From NCBI RefSeq assembly GCF_010731115.1, contig NZ_AP022616.1:1-64000 (forward strand): 64,000 bases of DNA, written 5' to 3'. The notes beneath the pieces were generated by a model, which did no database searches, was not told the origin of the DNA, and saw only the letters and a list, made by a program, of their open reading frames with translations. This document shows, piece by piece, positions 28,743 through 37,888 of the stretch (its first letter is position 1; each line of letters begins with the position of its first letter). The position numbers and the translations under genes are program-made. The DNA is from Mycolicibacterium phocaicum. Lineage in GTDB: Bacteria; Actinomycetota; Actinomycetes; Mycobacteriales; Mycobacteriaceae.

Positions 28743-30500
28743 GTGGCGAAGAATGGTCGGATGGTGAACTCCGAGCTCGTACCTTTCGGCGAGAGCTCCA
28801 GCGAGCTGGCGGTGATAGAAGAAGCGGAACCGCCTGGCCTTCCGGGCAGCAACCCCACCCTGGCGCTGCAGCATATGGAAGCTGCGCTGGTCCGCGCCGA
28901 CCTCGAATGTCCCGGCGTCCTCAGCCCGGAGCAGTTCCGGCGCCTGCGCTACCTCTTGAGCTTCGCGCGGTTGACGGTGTTCGAACCGGGTGCGGCCGGG
29001 CCGGGCGGCACCCGCGGCCGTGGCGATGTCGCGGTCGGTGACGAGATCCTCGGTTTCCGCCAGCGGGTGATCGACGCGCTCTTCAGTACCTTGCGGGGAC
29101 GCACCACCGCGCCCGAGCGGCTGGCGGCGGCCAAGGAGGTCCTGGAGACCTTCGCCGCGGACGTCGAGTACGAACGGTCCAGACTGTTGGAGCGGCACGC
29201 CAACGACTTCTCGGCGGCCGAGCTCGATGCCGAACTCGGCTACAAGACCTACGTCGCGGTCTTGGGCGGTGGGGGCGGCGCCGGCTACGTCTACCTGGGC
29301 GGCATGCAGCGCATGCTCGCGGCGGGTCTGCCGCCCGCCTACATGCTCACCAACTCGTTCGGCGCCATCGTCGGCAGCGTGATGGCGCGCGCGCTGCCGG
29401 TGCCGATCGAGGACTACGTGGCCTGGGCGAAGACCGTCACCTACCGCGGCGTTCTGGCTCCGGCGCGGACGCGCCGCCGGCACGGTCTGAACGGGCTGTT
29501 CTCACTGCGATTCGACGAATTCGCCAAAGAGATGTTCACCCGCGAAGACGGTGAGCCCATGCGGCTGACGGACCTGGAGATCCCGTACGAGACCGTCGTC
29601 GCCGGCGTGCGGAAGCAGTCATTCGATCGGCTGCCTGGTCGCTTCCATCCATCGCATTTCACCCTGATGGGGGTACGGGCACTCGAGCACCTCAAGCTGG
29701 GCTACGCGCCGGGTGCCGTCAATCGGTTGTGGCAGATCGGCGCGTTCATCGACTCACGCGTCGTCAAGCCCATCGTGCTGGGTGGCGACGACCTGACTGC
29801 CGAATTCAATGTCGTTGATGCTGCGAGCTTTTCGTCGGCGATCCCGGGAATTCTGCATCACGAGTCGAGCGATCCGCGGATGTGGGGTCTGCTCGATCAG
29901 CTGTTGGTGGAAAAAGATGTCGCCGCGTTGGTCGACGGCGGTGCGGCCAGCAATGTCCCGGTTGAGCTGGCGTGGAAGCGAATCCAGGACGGTCGCCTCG
30001 GCACCCGCAACGCGTGCTACATCGGCTGGGACTGCTTCCACCCGCAGTGGAACCCGAGACACCTTTGGCTGCAACCGATTACCCAGGCGCTGCAGTTGCA
30101 GATGGTCCGCAATGCGCCGTTCGCCGATCGCGTCATCCGGTTCAGTCCCACGCTGTCTCCGGTCACGCTGGCCGCCGCGCCGGACGCCATCGACCGCGCT
30201 ATCCAATGGGGCAACGCCTCGGTGGAGAGTTCGGTGCCGTTCGTGCAGCGGCTCACGGAACCGGTGTGGTGGGAAGGCGAGCAGGCGCCCCAGGTCGATC
30301 GGACGCCGATCCGTGTCTCGGCTCCGTTGCAGCCGATGACGACGATTCTGGACGGCGCCCGGCGGGCCGCCGAATATGTACCGCGGGTCACGCGGGTACG
30401 GCGTCGGGTCGCGGCCGTCGGCGATCGCATCCGTAGATCGCAGTCCGAGTCCGCTCAAGCCGTCAACGCCAGTGGCGATCACCTGCCACGCAGAGCATGA
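28743..30500 (+). CDS. patatin-like phospholipase
   Basis: Lipid acyl hydrolase of 585 residues. An N-terminal alpha-helical region of about 170 residues precedes the patatin core. The core has a Gly-rich oxyanion hole (VLGGGGGAGYVYLGG), nucleophile Ser in MLTNSFGAIVGS (usual G-T-S-x-G, here T-N-S-F-G), and the catalytic Asp in ALVDGGAASNVP. The Ser and Asp dyad is therefore present. The C-terminus is Arg-rich. GTG 28743 is used; ATG 28761 (MVNSELVP) is a good alternative. The 3' end overlaps the convergent DUF998 gene by 38 bases. Confidence 0.85.
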   Translation: MAKNGRMVNSELVPFGESSSELAVIEEAEPPGLPGSNPTLALQHMEAALVRADLECPGVLSPEQFRRLRYLLSFARLTVFEPGAAGPGGTRGRGDVAVGDEILGFRQRVIDALFSTLRGRTTAPERLAAAKEVLETFAADVEYERSRLLERHANDFSAAELDAELGYKTYVAVLGGGGGAGYVYLGGMQRMLAAGLPPAYMLTNSFGAIVGSVMARALPVPIEDYVAWAKTVTYRGVLAPARTRRRHGLNGLFSLRFDEFAKEMFTREDGEPMRLTDLEIPYETVVAGVRKQSFDRLPGRFHPSHFTLMGVRALEHLKLGYAPGAVNRLWQIGAFIDSRVVKPIVLGGDDLTAEFNVVDAASFSSAIPGILHHESSDPRMWGLLDQLLVEKDVAALVDGGAASNVPVELAWKRIQDGRLGTRNACYIGWDCFHPQWNPRHLWLQPITQALQLQMVRNAPFADRVIRFSPTLSPVTLAAAPDAIDRAIQWGNASVESSVPFVQRLTEPVWWEGEQAPQVDRTPIRVSAPLQPMTTILDGARRAAEYVPRVTRVRRRVAAVGDRIRRSQSESAQAVNASGDHLPRRA

Positions 30501-30984
30501 GGACGGCCAACCACGCAGCGATCACGGGCACTTGTATCCGCTCGACCAGCCCGGCCAAGGCCGTCGACGCCGTCAGGCACATGATGACGTCGACGCTGCC
30601 CAGGATCGCGGCCACGGCCGACAGTCCGGACGCTCCGAGCCTGCGGTAGCCCGAGGTACGTGTCAGCACAACCCCGTAGAGGCCGATGGCGCAGACGAGT
30701 GCGGTGAACCCGATGAGGCTCGACGCGGTATGGGGTTCCACGAGCTGTGTCGTGTGGATCGTTTCTTTCGTTGCGCGGCAACTCGAGTCGATCGACGGTG
30801 CGCACGACATCGGCCACAGGCCATCGACCATCGACGAGACGCCGGCGCCCATAGCGCACAGATGCGCGACCGATGCCTGCCTCGTCGGCTGCCAGCGCAT
30901 CAGCACATTGGCCATGGCGATGAACCCGACTCCGGCCACGATGTCGCTGATCCGGAAGAACGTGCGCGCCGGCTGGCCTGGCAT
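30463..30984 (-). CDS. DUF998-like membrane protein, N-terminally short
   Basis: Polytopic membrane protein of 173 residues with about five hydrophobic helices. The region MSCAPSIDSSCRATKE followed by VEPHTASSLIG fits the DUF998 pattern of paired Cys and a downstream His. The first helix and periplasmic loop that normally precede RTFFRISDIVAG are missing; a TGA lies immediately before the ATG. Either the gene is truncated or an error hides the first part. The 3' end overlaps the patatin gene. Confidence 0.6.
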   Translation of the reverse strand: MPGQPARTFFRISDIVAGVGFIAMANVLMRWQPTRQASVAHLCAMGAGVSSMVDGLWPMSCAPSIDSSCRATKETIHTTQLVEPHTASSLIGFTALVCAIGLYGVVLTRTSGYRRLGASGLSAVAAILGSVDVIMCLTASTALAGLVERIQVPVIAAWLAVLMLCVAGDRHWR

Positions 30985-31066
30985 TCATGTGCGGTCTATA
31001 CCCACTTCCGCCTGGTGCCCACCGCAAGCCCGGGCCCGCGGTGGGGGCGAAGCCGTCAGGTCGAGG

Positions 31067-31402
31067 TTATTTCCGTAGGGTCGTCGTGACCGGACTCTGG
31101 ATGCCCGTCTTGGTCGGGGGTTTCGGAGTGCCTTGCTGAGGCTTCACATCGCTGCCCGGGATGCTGTCATCGCAGAAGCCGTCCGGTCCCTCGCATTGTC
31201 CGCTCAGCAGGGCGCCGTTGATTTGGTCTTGCGCCCGCTGGTGTCCGGAGTCGACCTGCTGGCAGTTCGGCGTGCCCTCGTTACAGACGGCGAAAGCGGG
31301 CGCAGCCGTCCAGCTCGAAGCGATGAACATGAGGGCGGGGGCCGCTGCTACGCCGACTGCCGCGATGAGCCGGTTGGTCATCGCGTTGTGAGTGAGGTTC
31401 AT
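31067..31402 (-). CDS. small secreted cysteine-containing protein
   Basis: Predicted exported protein of about 111 residues. A hydrophobic signal sequence (IAAVGVAAAPALMFIA) ends near A-F-A-V. The mature part carries four Cys (CNEGTPNC, GQCEGPDGFCDD), probably two disulphides, and a Pro/Thr-rich tail. ATG 31402 or 31414 could be the start. I do not recognise the family by name; similar proteins are common in mycobacterial secretomes. Confidence 0.6.
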   Translation of the reverse strand: MNLTHNAMTNRLIAAVGVAAAPALMFIASSWTAAPAFAVCNEGTPNCQQVDSGHQRAQDQINGALLSGQCEGPDGFCDDSIPGSDVKPQQGTPKPPTKTGIQSPVTTTLRK

Positions 31403-31560
31403 GGCGTGTCCCATTTCCAGGTGGGCCCCACGGTGAGGCTCCGTTCATAGGTAGGAGCGGCCACCGAGCGGAAACGGGACACTTATTGCAGAGTCCGTTT
31501 GACGCCGCGCAGTGTTCGGCCTCCAACCCATTTCCAACTGCACGTAGCTACCTTCCTGCC

Positions 31561-31863
31561 ATGACCCGATCCACCGGTTTTCTCGGCACGACCGTCATCG
31601 TCGGGGCCCTCACGCTGCAGTTGAGCGCGTGTACCTCGACCATCAAACCGGAAGGCGCCGCGCAGTCGGTGACCGACATGGTGAGCAGCAAGACCGGATT
31701 CCATCCGACCGATGTCAAGTGCCCGTCGGGCATCGACGCCAAGGTCGGCGGCGAATTCGACTGCACTTTCACCGGCCCGGAGGGTCCCTACAAGGCGCAC
31801 CTGAAGATCACCAGTGTCGACGGTGACAAGGTCGGTTTCGACATCAAGACGAACCGGAGTTAG
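31561..31863 (+). CDS. DUF4333-domain lipoprotein
   Basis: Lipoprotein of 100 residues. The signal peptide TTVIVGALTLQLSAC contains a lipobox L-S-A-C. The mature domain has the Cys pair KCPSGIDAKVGGEFDC followed by TFTGPEGPYKAHLKI, matching DUF4333, a small fold of Actinobacteria. Function unknown. It stands between two reverse-strand loci. Confidence 0.78.
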   Translation: MTRSTGFLGTTVIVGALTLQLSACTSTIKPEGAAQSVTDMVSSKTGFHPTDVKCPSGIDAKVGGEFDCTFTGPEGPYKAHLKITSVDGDKVGFDIKTNRS

Positions 31864-31924
31864 GTCACGCGCGGGCGGCGGTGTCTCCGTGCGGCGACAT
31901 TGATCGGCGTGGTGTCGGGCCGGC

Positions 31925-32659
31925 TCACGAGCGCGCTGATCTGCGCGCTCGTGCCGCCTTGGTGTTGGCCGCGATCAGGAGCTCAGCGTGGTCGAGAATG
32001 CACTCGAGCCCGAAGTCGAAATTCACCTCGTCCAGAGTGCAGAGTTGCCGACCGTCCCGAAGCGCCTGCGCGAGTAGTGGTGTGGTCCCGGGATCGACAA
32101 GGGGAGCGTCCTTGCGCCCGTCCCGTCCCGCTTCGGGGGTCATCTTTTCCCGAAGGCGTTGCAGCACAACCGATCCACGGACGTGAACTGATACCGCTGT
32201 ATAGACGTCCAACGCAGCCTCCGGTGTCAGCCCGGCTTCGACCAAACTGGAGATGGCGTGCTCGACGGCTTGTACGCCCAAGCCGTCGGTGTGTAGGGCG
32301 TGTGGGGATCGAATGAGGATCAGGTCGCACATCACCGGGTTGTCCACAAATATTTGACGCATCGCGCGGGCATGGCTGCGTAACGCGGACCGCCAGTTCT
32401 CGGCAACGGAATAGACCGCGGAAAGCGCATACTCTCGCAAGGCGAGGTCCGTCATGGCGTCCAGCAGGTCGTCCTTTTTGCGGAAGTACCAGTAGATGCT
32501 CGTGACACCGACGTCGAGATGCTTTCCCAGCATCGGCATGCTGAGATTGTCGATCGAAACCTGTTCGGCGAGTTCGAAAGCACCGCTGACGATGTCGTCG
32601 GGATTGATGGAACCTCGTTCGCGCCGCCGGCGCTTGTCTGCGGTTGCCTCTGTTGTCAC
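31925..32659 (-). CDS. TetR/AcrR-family regulator
   Basis: Transcription repressor of 244 residues. After a basic N-tail (KRRRRERGSINPDDI) comes the HTH LSMPMLGKHLDVGVTSIYWYFRKKDDLLDAM. The C-terminal helical ligand domain ends in an Ala/Arg-rich tail. GTG 32659 was used as start; upstream codons are open. It sits 35 bases downstream of another TetR gene on the same strand, probably a two-gene operon of regulators. Confidence 0.82.
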   Translation of the reverse strand: MTTEATADKRRRRERGSINPDDIVSGAFELAEQVSIDNLSMPMLGKHLDVGVTSIYWYFRKKDDLLDAMTDLALREYALSAVYSVAENWRSALRSHARAMRQIFVDNPVMCDLILIRSPHALHTDGLGVQAVEHAISSLVEAGLTPEAALDVYTAVSVHVRGSVVLQRLREKMTPEAGRDGRKDAPLVDPGTTPLLAQALRDGRQLCTLDEVNFDFGLECILDHAELLIAANTKAARARRSARS

Positions 32660-32694
32660 TGCGGGCACCCCATCTCGAAATCCGTTTCCAATTC

Positions 32695-33354
32695 TCACTT
32701 TGGCGCGGCGAACCCGTTGGCCAAGAAATCCCATAGTTCGTCGGTGGTGATGGAATCTGCGGCTGCGCTGTCGGTGGTCCCACTGGATTGAGCGATGAAC
32801 ATCACCGTCTGCATGGCCATCGCCGCCATTCGAGCCGGATTGGCACTCGGCCGAAGTTCGCCTGCGGCACTGGCATTTTCCATCAACTCGGTGAGCAACG
32901 ACAGCAAAGGTGCTTGGGCGATTTTGACCTCATCCGGATGCGTGACCACGAGTCGCGGAGCGAAGTCGGTGAACAGTGGCTGCCTGGCCGCTGGGTCGGG
33001 TCGGCACAGTTCGAAGAGCAGCTCGATGGAAATCTTGAGGCGATTCAGCGGGTCACTCTCGGGGTCGGCGGCGGCCCGAATCTGGTCGGCTGCGCGGTTC
33101 AGCGCATCTTCGAATAGCGCCAGCAGTAATTCATGCTTGCCGTCGAACTGCAGGTAGAAGCTACGCAGCGACTGGCCTGAGCGGTCGACGACCTCCTGGA
33201 CAGTGAAGTCCGTGGTGCCCTTCTCGAGGATGATCGACTGAGCCGCGTCCATGAATCGTTGGACTCGTTGGGCTGCCCGGAGTTTCGCCGTCTTGACTGA
33301 GCGCTCGACCGCGCGTTGTTTCCAGATCGGATCGTCTGTCGGGCTGGTCACCAC
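32695..33354 (-). CDS. TetR/AcrR-family regulator
   Basis: Repressor of 219 residues. The HTH is TDFTVQEVVDRSGQSLRSFYLQFDGKHELLLAL, well matched to TetR. The C-terminal domain (LFELCRPDPAARQPLFTDFAPRLV) is of a type seen near lipid and steroid genes, but no target is adjacent. It is divergent from the TetR at 33514. Confidence 0.82.
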   Translation of the reverse strand: MVTSPTDDPIWKQRAVERSVKTAKLRAAQRVQRFMDAAQSIILEKGTTDFTVQEVVDRSGQSLRSFYLQFDGKHELLLALFEDALNRAADQIRAAADPESDPLNRLKISIELLFELCRPDPAARQPLFTDFAPRLVVTHPDEVKIAQAPLLSLLTELMENASAAGELRPSANPARMAAMAMQTVMFIAQSSGTTDSAAADSITTDELWDFLANGFAAPK

Positions 33355-33410
33355 ACGCCCAGGTCATCGGCGGAAAACACTCATGAACTGTACCCGAACC
33401 CAGGCTGGCG

Positions 33411-33440
33411 GATGCTAGTGCCGAGCGCCTGCTTAGCATC
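33411..33440. promoter_or_regulatory. candidate operator between divergent TetR genes
   Basis: GATGCTA at 33411-33417 and TAGCATC at 33434-33440 are exact inverted repeats spaced by 16 bases, in the 159-base gap between the TetR genes. The length fits autoregulation of one or both. Confidence 0.35.
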
Positions 33441-33513
33441 ATGGCGTCGCCGTCACGTGGTGGAACCGCGAGAATGGCGCCCGGCGGCAGCGGTGGAGAA
33501 AGGTGGTGACGGT

Positions 33514-34104
33514 ATGGCATCGGAGCGCAGGATCGCTGGTCCCGAGTCGAAGAACCGCGGAGCCCTACTCGATGCCGCCGAGGCGCTGATGCTCGACGAG
33601 GGCTACGCCGCGGTGACATCGCGGCGGGTCGCTGAAAGGGCAGGGCTCAAGCCGCAGCTGGTGCACTACTACTTCCGCACCATGGATGATCTGTTCCTGG
33701 CTGCGATCCGGCGCAGGATCGAGCAGGAATTGGCATCGCAGGCCCAGATCCTACGGGCGCCGAACCCGTTGCGGGCGTTGTGGAATGCCCTCATCGACAA
33801 CCGTGATTTCGGACTGATCACGGAATACACGGCACTCGCCAATCATCGGAAAGCGCTGCGGGCCGAGATCGCGGCCGCAGCGCAGCAGTTTCTGGAAGCG
33901 CAGGCTGAGACTGTCCGGTCCGTCCTGTCGCGGCACGGCATCGCCGCCGAGGATCTACCGCCGGTTGTGGCGACGTCCTTGATCGTCGGGACGGCGCAAC
34001 TGCTGTCCATGCATGCGTCGCTTGGGTTGTCAGGCGGTCGTGACGACATCGTCGAGTTCTTCGATCGACACATCAGCAAGTTCGACGGGACGGCCGAGAC
34101 GTGA
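33514..34104 (+). CDS. TetR/AcrR-family regulator
   Basis: Repressor of 196 residues. The HTH is YAAVTSRRVAERAGLKPQLVHYYFRTMDDLFLA. The C-terminal domain (ALWNALIDNRDFGLITEYTALANHRKALRAEI) is typical of a mycobacterial TetR subgroup. ATG 33514 has GAGAAAGG 9 bases upstream. Stops 13 bases before the convergent MscS-CNB gene. Confidence 0.82.
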   Translation: MASERRIAGPESKNRGALLDAAEALMLDEGYAAVTSRRVAERAGLKPQLVHYYFRTMDDLFLAAIRRRIEQELASQAQILRAPNPLRALWNALIDNRDFGLITEYTALANHRKALRAEIAAAAQQFLEAQAETVRSVLSRHGIAAEDLPPVVATSLIVGTAQLLSMHASLGLSGGRDDIVEFFDRHISKFDGTAET

Positions 34105-34117
34105 TGCCTGTCGGGAG

Positions 34118-35596
34118 CTAAGAGGAATGCAGCCCGTTGGCTCCACCGGCAGTGCCGAGTTGTGCGGCCCCGGCATCACGAATTGCCTTGGCGCGGTCTG
34201 CTTTCCCCGCAGATCTGATGGTGGCTCTGGCCTCGCTCCGCCGTTCGTCGATGAGGCGGCCGAACTCCCGGGACAGTTGGGGCCGGTCGGTGAGCAGGCG
34301 CTGGATTTCGTCGTGCTCGATCTGCAGCAGGGTGACTTCGTCGAGGGCGTGCACGTAGGCGAGGTTGGCCTGGTGGGTGAACGCGGCGACGCCGATGAGC
34401 GCGCCCTTGTCCAGGCTGCGCACGCCGGCGACTGAACCATCGGCCGTCGGCACGGTCAACCGGACCCGGCCTGACACCACCACGTTGATGGTTTTCGGGA
34501 CCTCGCCGGGCGCCTGGATGAGCTCGCCGGTGCCGTACCGGATCAGGCGTGCGTACGGGGCGAGAGCTTGCTGGTCGGCCTTGTTCAGCCGGAGTGCGGG
34601 CGCCGCCGCCTCCTCGAGCGCTTCGTCGACACGTTTGGGGGTGGAGTAGTCGTCGGCCACACCGTCGAGATGCAGCTTGTCGCGCCGAGCCGCATACCAG
34701 GCCCAGCGTAGGAAGGTGGCCTGCACGGCGTCGTCGTCCCCGGGCGATTTCAGCCCGATGGTGGTGCGGTACTTGTGATCGCCGATCGGCACGGCGGTGG
34801 GCTCGACGTCGTCGCCGCGGTTCGGCAGGGCGGCCGCGATCCGGGTGAGCATCGCGCACACCTGGTCGGGTGGGTCGGTGGCGGCGAACGTCGTGGTGAT
34901 GGTGGTGTGCGAGGTGGCCAGCCGGCTCAGGTTGGTGAAGGACGTGCCGGCCAGCACCGAGTTGGGCGTGATCTGTACGCCGGTGCTGGACTCGATGTGG
35001 ACGGCGCGCCAGTTGACTTCGACGACGCGGCCACGCGCGGCGGCGGTGTCCAGCCAGTCGCCCATCCGGAACGGCTGCTCGAACAGCATGAACAACCCGG
35101 ACACGATCTGCCCGACGGAGTGCTGCAGCATGAGGCCGAGGACCACGGAGCTGACACCGACCGCGGTGAAGACGCCCTTGACGTTGCTGCCCCAGATGTA
35201 CCGGGAGATCACCGCCAAGCCCAGGATGATGAGCACCATCCGGGCGACGTCGAGGAAGATGCGGGGGATGCGGCTGCGCCACGAGGTCTCCGGGGCGTTC
35301 GCGAACATCGTGTTGCTCAAGCCGGACAGCACCAGCAGCAGCACCAGGAACACCAGGACGGTCGCCACGATGCGGATGGGAACGTCGCGGGCGGGGACGA
35401 CCGCCACCTTGAGCATCAGCAGCAGGACGGCGATCACGGGGAGCACATACGTGCGCAGGAGCCCGACGGGCGCGGCGAGCGGACTGTGGCGGCGGATCAG
35501 GGACCGGCGCCACTCGGTCAGGACGATCAGGCCGACAGGTAGCCCGATGGCGATCGCTGCGACCCACAGGAACCATGACGAACCGGAGGAGTACAC
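34118..35596 (-). CDS. MscS channel with cyclic-nucleotide-binding domain (Rv2434c-like)
   Basis: Membrane protein of 492 residues. About four N-terminal helices are followed by the MscS pore region (FTAVGVSSVVLGLMLQHSVGQIVSGLF) and beta domain (NSVLAGTSFTNLSR). A C-terminal cAMP/cGMP-binding domain follows (TGELIQAPGEVPKTINVVVSGRVRL, SLDKGALIGVAAFT). The channel may be gated by membrane tension and modulated by cyclic nucleotide. GTG 35596 lies 3 bases after the cyclase stop, so the pair is co-translated, as Rv2435c-Rv2434c in M. tuberculosis. Confidence 0.88.
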   Translation of the reverse strand: MYSSGSSWFLWVAAIAIGLPVGLIVLTEWRRSLIRRHSPLAAPVGLLRTYVLPVIAVLLLMLKVAVVPARDVPIRIVATVLVFLVLLLVLSGLSNTMFANAPETSWRSRIPRIFLDVARMVLIILGLAVISRYIWGSNVKGVFTAVGVSSVVLGLMLQHSVGQIVSGLFMLFEQPFRMGDWLDTAAARGRVVEVNWRAVHIESSTGVQITPNSVLAGTSFTNLSRLATSHTTITTTFAATDPPDQVCAMLTRIAAALPNRGDDVEPTAVPIGDHKYRTTIGLKSPGDDDAVQATFLRWAWYAARRDKLHLDGVADDYSTPKRVDEALEEAAAPALRLNKADQQALAPYARLIRYGTGELIQAPGEVPKTINVVVSGRVRLTVPTADGSVAGVRSLDKGALIGVAAFTHQANLAYVHALDEVTLLQIEHDEIQRLLTDRPQLSREFGRLIDERRSEARATIRSAGKADRAKAIRDAGAAQLGTAGGANGLHSS

Positions 35597-35599
35597 GGC

Positions 35600-37765
35600 C
35601 TACCGCCGCCCCGCCAGCCGCCAGATGGGCTCTTCGACATCGTCGACGATGTGCTGCCCGGCCGGCGTGAACCGGTGGGTGTCGTGCACGGCGTCGTACA
35701 CCCGCCCGGTGATGTAGATCCCGGGCTCGGCACCGCCGGCCTGAATCTGATAGGCCAAATCGACTGCGCTGCCCCACATGTCGTACATCATGGTGGCTCC
35801 GCCCACCAGGCCGCTGGTGACGGTGCCGGTGTCGATGCCGGCCCGGAAACCGAGTTGCAGATTGTCCTCGTCGTTGAGACGGGCGACGATGCGCTGCAAC
35901 TCGATGGTGAAGTTGACGATGCGCTCGACGTTGTCCAGCCGGGGCACGTTCAAACCGCAGCTCGCCGTGTATCCGTTGCGCAGGATGCGCACCGGTTCGA
36001 CTCCGCTGCGTTCGGCGGCGTCGTCGAACTGGCGCACCAATTCGTTGACCACCGTGAGGAATTGGTCGGCCGGTAGCGCGCTGGAGAGGGCGTCGAGACC
36101 GTCGATGTCGGCGAAGAGCACCGCGACGTCCTGATGGTTCTCGCTGATTGTCTCCTCGCCGCTGCGATAGCGCTCGATGACCGATTCGGGCATCAGCGAG
36201 CGCAGCAACTGGGCGTTCTCGCGGCGTTCGCGCCGCAGCAGATCGTCCTTGATGCCGAGCAGCCGGCTCATGTCGTTGAATGTCTTGGTCAGATCCCCGA
36301 ATTCGTCTCGCGTCCGCACCGGGATCATCGCGTCGTAGTCGCCCCGGCTGACCTTCTGGGCGCCGGCCTCGAGCCGTCGGATGGGCCGCACGAACAGCTG
36401 CGCGAGTGCCATGGCGGCCAGGCAGTCCAGGATGACGATCGCGGTCACCGCGACGCCCATGGTCCTGGTGAAGACGCGTTCGGGCGCAAAGGCTTCCGCG
36501 GTGTCGATCTTCGCGACGATCGACCAGTTGACGTCGGGGCCGACGGTCACGGGTGCATACGACTGCAGCGTTTCCTGACCGAGGTAGTCGGTGGCGATCA
36601 GCACCCCCGACTGGCCGCGCTGCGCGGCGCGGGTGGCGGGGCCGCCGACGGGCTGTATCAGCGTGGTACCGCCGAGCCGGACGGCGCGCTCAGCCAACTC
36701 GGCGGGTGTCCCGGCCGCGACGACATCGTGTTGATAGGTCTGCCGATTCTCCTCGAAGAGGCGGGAATTCGACCGCATGAGGTCGTCGGTTCCGGCGAGG
36801 TAGGTCTCGCCGGTCGAGCCCAGGCCGTTCGCCTGCCACTTGCCGCTGAACGTCATCAGCGCGTTCAGCCCCGAGATCGGGAATTGCAGAGCCACGACTC
36901 CCACGGTGCGGCCGCCCGTCACGACCGGCGCGGCCATCCACGCGATCGGATGGTCCGCGGCCGGGTGATAGGTCTGGTAGTCGGTGACGGAGACGTACCC
37001 GACGCGGTCGGCGCCCATGGCTTTGGCGTAGGCCTCGTGCAGGTTGCCCTGCTGGTATGGACCGGACAGCACGTTCGTGCCGAGGTCCGCACGCTTCTTG
37101 GCCGAGTACACGACGTTGCCGGTGGCGTCGATCAACAGGGCGTCGCCGTAGCCGAACAGCCGCACGATCTCCTGGAAGAACGGGTTGTAGCGGGCCGAGG
37201 CGGCGCCCCAGGCGGTGGGGTCGGGTGGCGGCGGTGGGCCGTTGGGCCGTGCCGCGGCGACGGTGTACCGCGCCTGCAGGTACTTGGCCGCGTTGGACGA
37301 CGGCAACAGCACGTCGAGGTTCAGCTTGGCCCCCGTCGCCCGTTCGACGGGGTTGATCAGTTGCTGGTTGTAGTAGTCGACGATCGCCTGTTGCTCGGCG
37401 GGATCGATTGTGGCATTGGCCAATTCGTTGAACCCGGTGCTGAACGCCTGTACGGCTTCGGCCATCGCCGGCCCGCTGGTGTAGATCAGCAGCGCGTTCT
37501 TCAGGTTGGTGACCTGGGCGGCGAACTGCCGGGACTGCGTCTCGCGGACCTGTGTCAACCGGTCGAACGCGGCATTACGCAACGAGGCCTGCCCCGTCTG
37601 ATATCCGATGAATCCCACCACGGCCGCCGACACGATGCTGGCTCCCAGCAGCATCGCGATGAGCTTCGACTGGATGCTGAATCTGCCGCGCACCCGCCGC
37701 AACCGGGCCTCAGGCGCCGGTGCCGCGGCGACCTCGTCGCGATCCTCCGGTGGAGGGTTGACCAT
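35600..37765 (-). CDS. receptor-type class III adenylate cyclase homologue, probably inactive (Rv2435c-like)
   Basis: Membrane protein of 721 residues: helix 1 (LIAMLLGASIVSAAVVGF), an extracytoplasmic double-Cache-type sensor of about 400 residues, helix 2 (VAVTAIVILDCLAAMALAQL), HAMP (RPIRRLEAGAQKVSRGDY) and a C-terminal cyclase domain. The first metal Asp is kept (VLFADIDGL). The second appears as Asn (ILRNGYTASCG, usual G-D-x-x-M). The transition-state Asn and Arg are Asp and Gln (GSAVDLAYQIQ, usual N-x-A-x-R). Catalysis is thus doubtful. ATG 37765 has AGGAGG five bases upstream. Confidence 0.85.
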   Translation of the reverse strand: MVNPPPEDRDEVAAAPAPEARLRRVRGRFSIQSKLIAMLLGASIVSAAVVGFIGYQTGQASLRNAAFDRLTQVRETQSRQFAAQVTNLKNALLIYTSGPAMAEAVQAFSTGFNELANATIDPAEQQAIVDYYNQQLINPVERATGAKLNLDVLLPSSNAAKYLQARYTVAAARPNGPPPPPDPTAWGAASARYNPFFQEIVRLFGYGDALLIDATGNVVYSAKKRADLGTNVLSGPYQQGNLHEAYAKAMGADRVGYVSVTDYQTYHPAADHPIAWMAAPVVTGGRTVGVVALQFPISGLNALMTFSGKWQANGLGSTGETYLAGTDDLMRSNSRLFEENRQTYQHDVVAAGTPAELAERAVRLGGTTLIQPVGGPATRAAQRGQSGVLIATDYLGQETLQSYAPVTVGPDVNWSIVAKIDTAEAFAPERVFTRTMGVAVTAIVILDCLAAMALAQLFVRPIRRLEAGAQKVSRGDYDAMIPVRTRDEFGDLTKTFNDMSRLLGIKDDLLRRERRENAQLLRSLMPESVIERYRSGEETISENHQDVAVLFADIDGLDALSSALPADQFLTVVNELVRQFDDAAERSGVEPVRILRNGYTASCGLNVPRLDNVERIVNFTIELQRIVARLNDEDNLQLGFRAGIDTGTVTSGLVGGATMMYDMWGSAVDLAYQIQAGGAEPGIYITGRVYDAVHDTHRFTPAGQHIVDDVEEPIWRLAGRR

Positions 37766-37888
37766 CGGGCCTCCTGTCGTCGGCAGCAAGTACATCATGA
37801 CCGGTGCCGATGACTGGCGGGTTATGGCAGGTGGGGCCCGAAAATCGGGCGCTCTGACGCCCTTTCGCGCAAGCCGCGCGGCGTGCGG

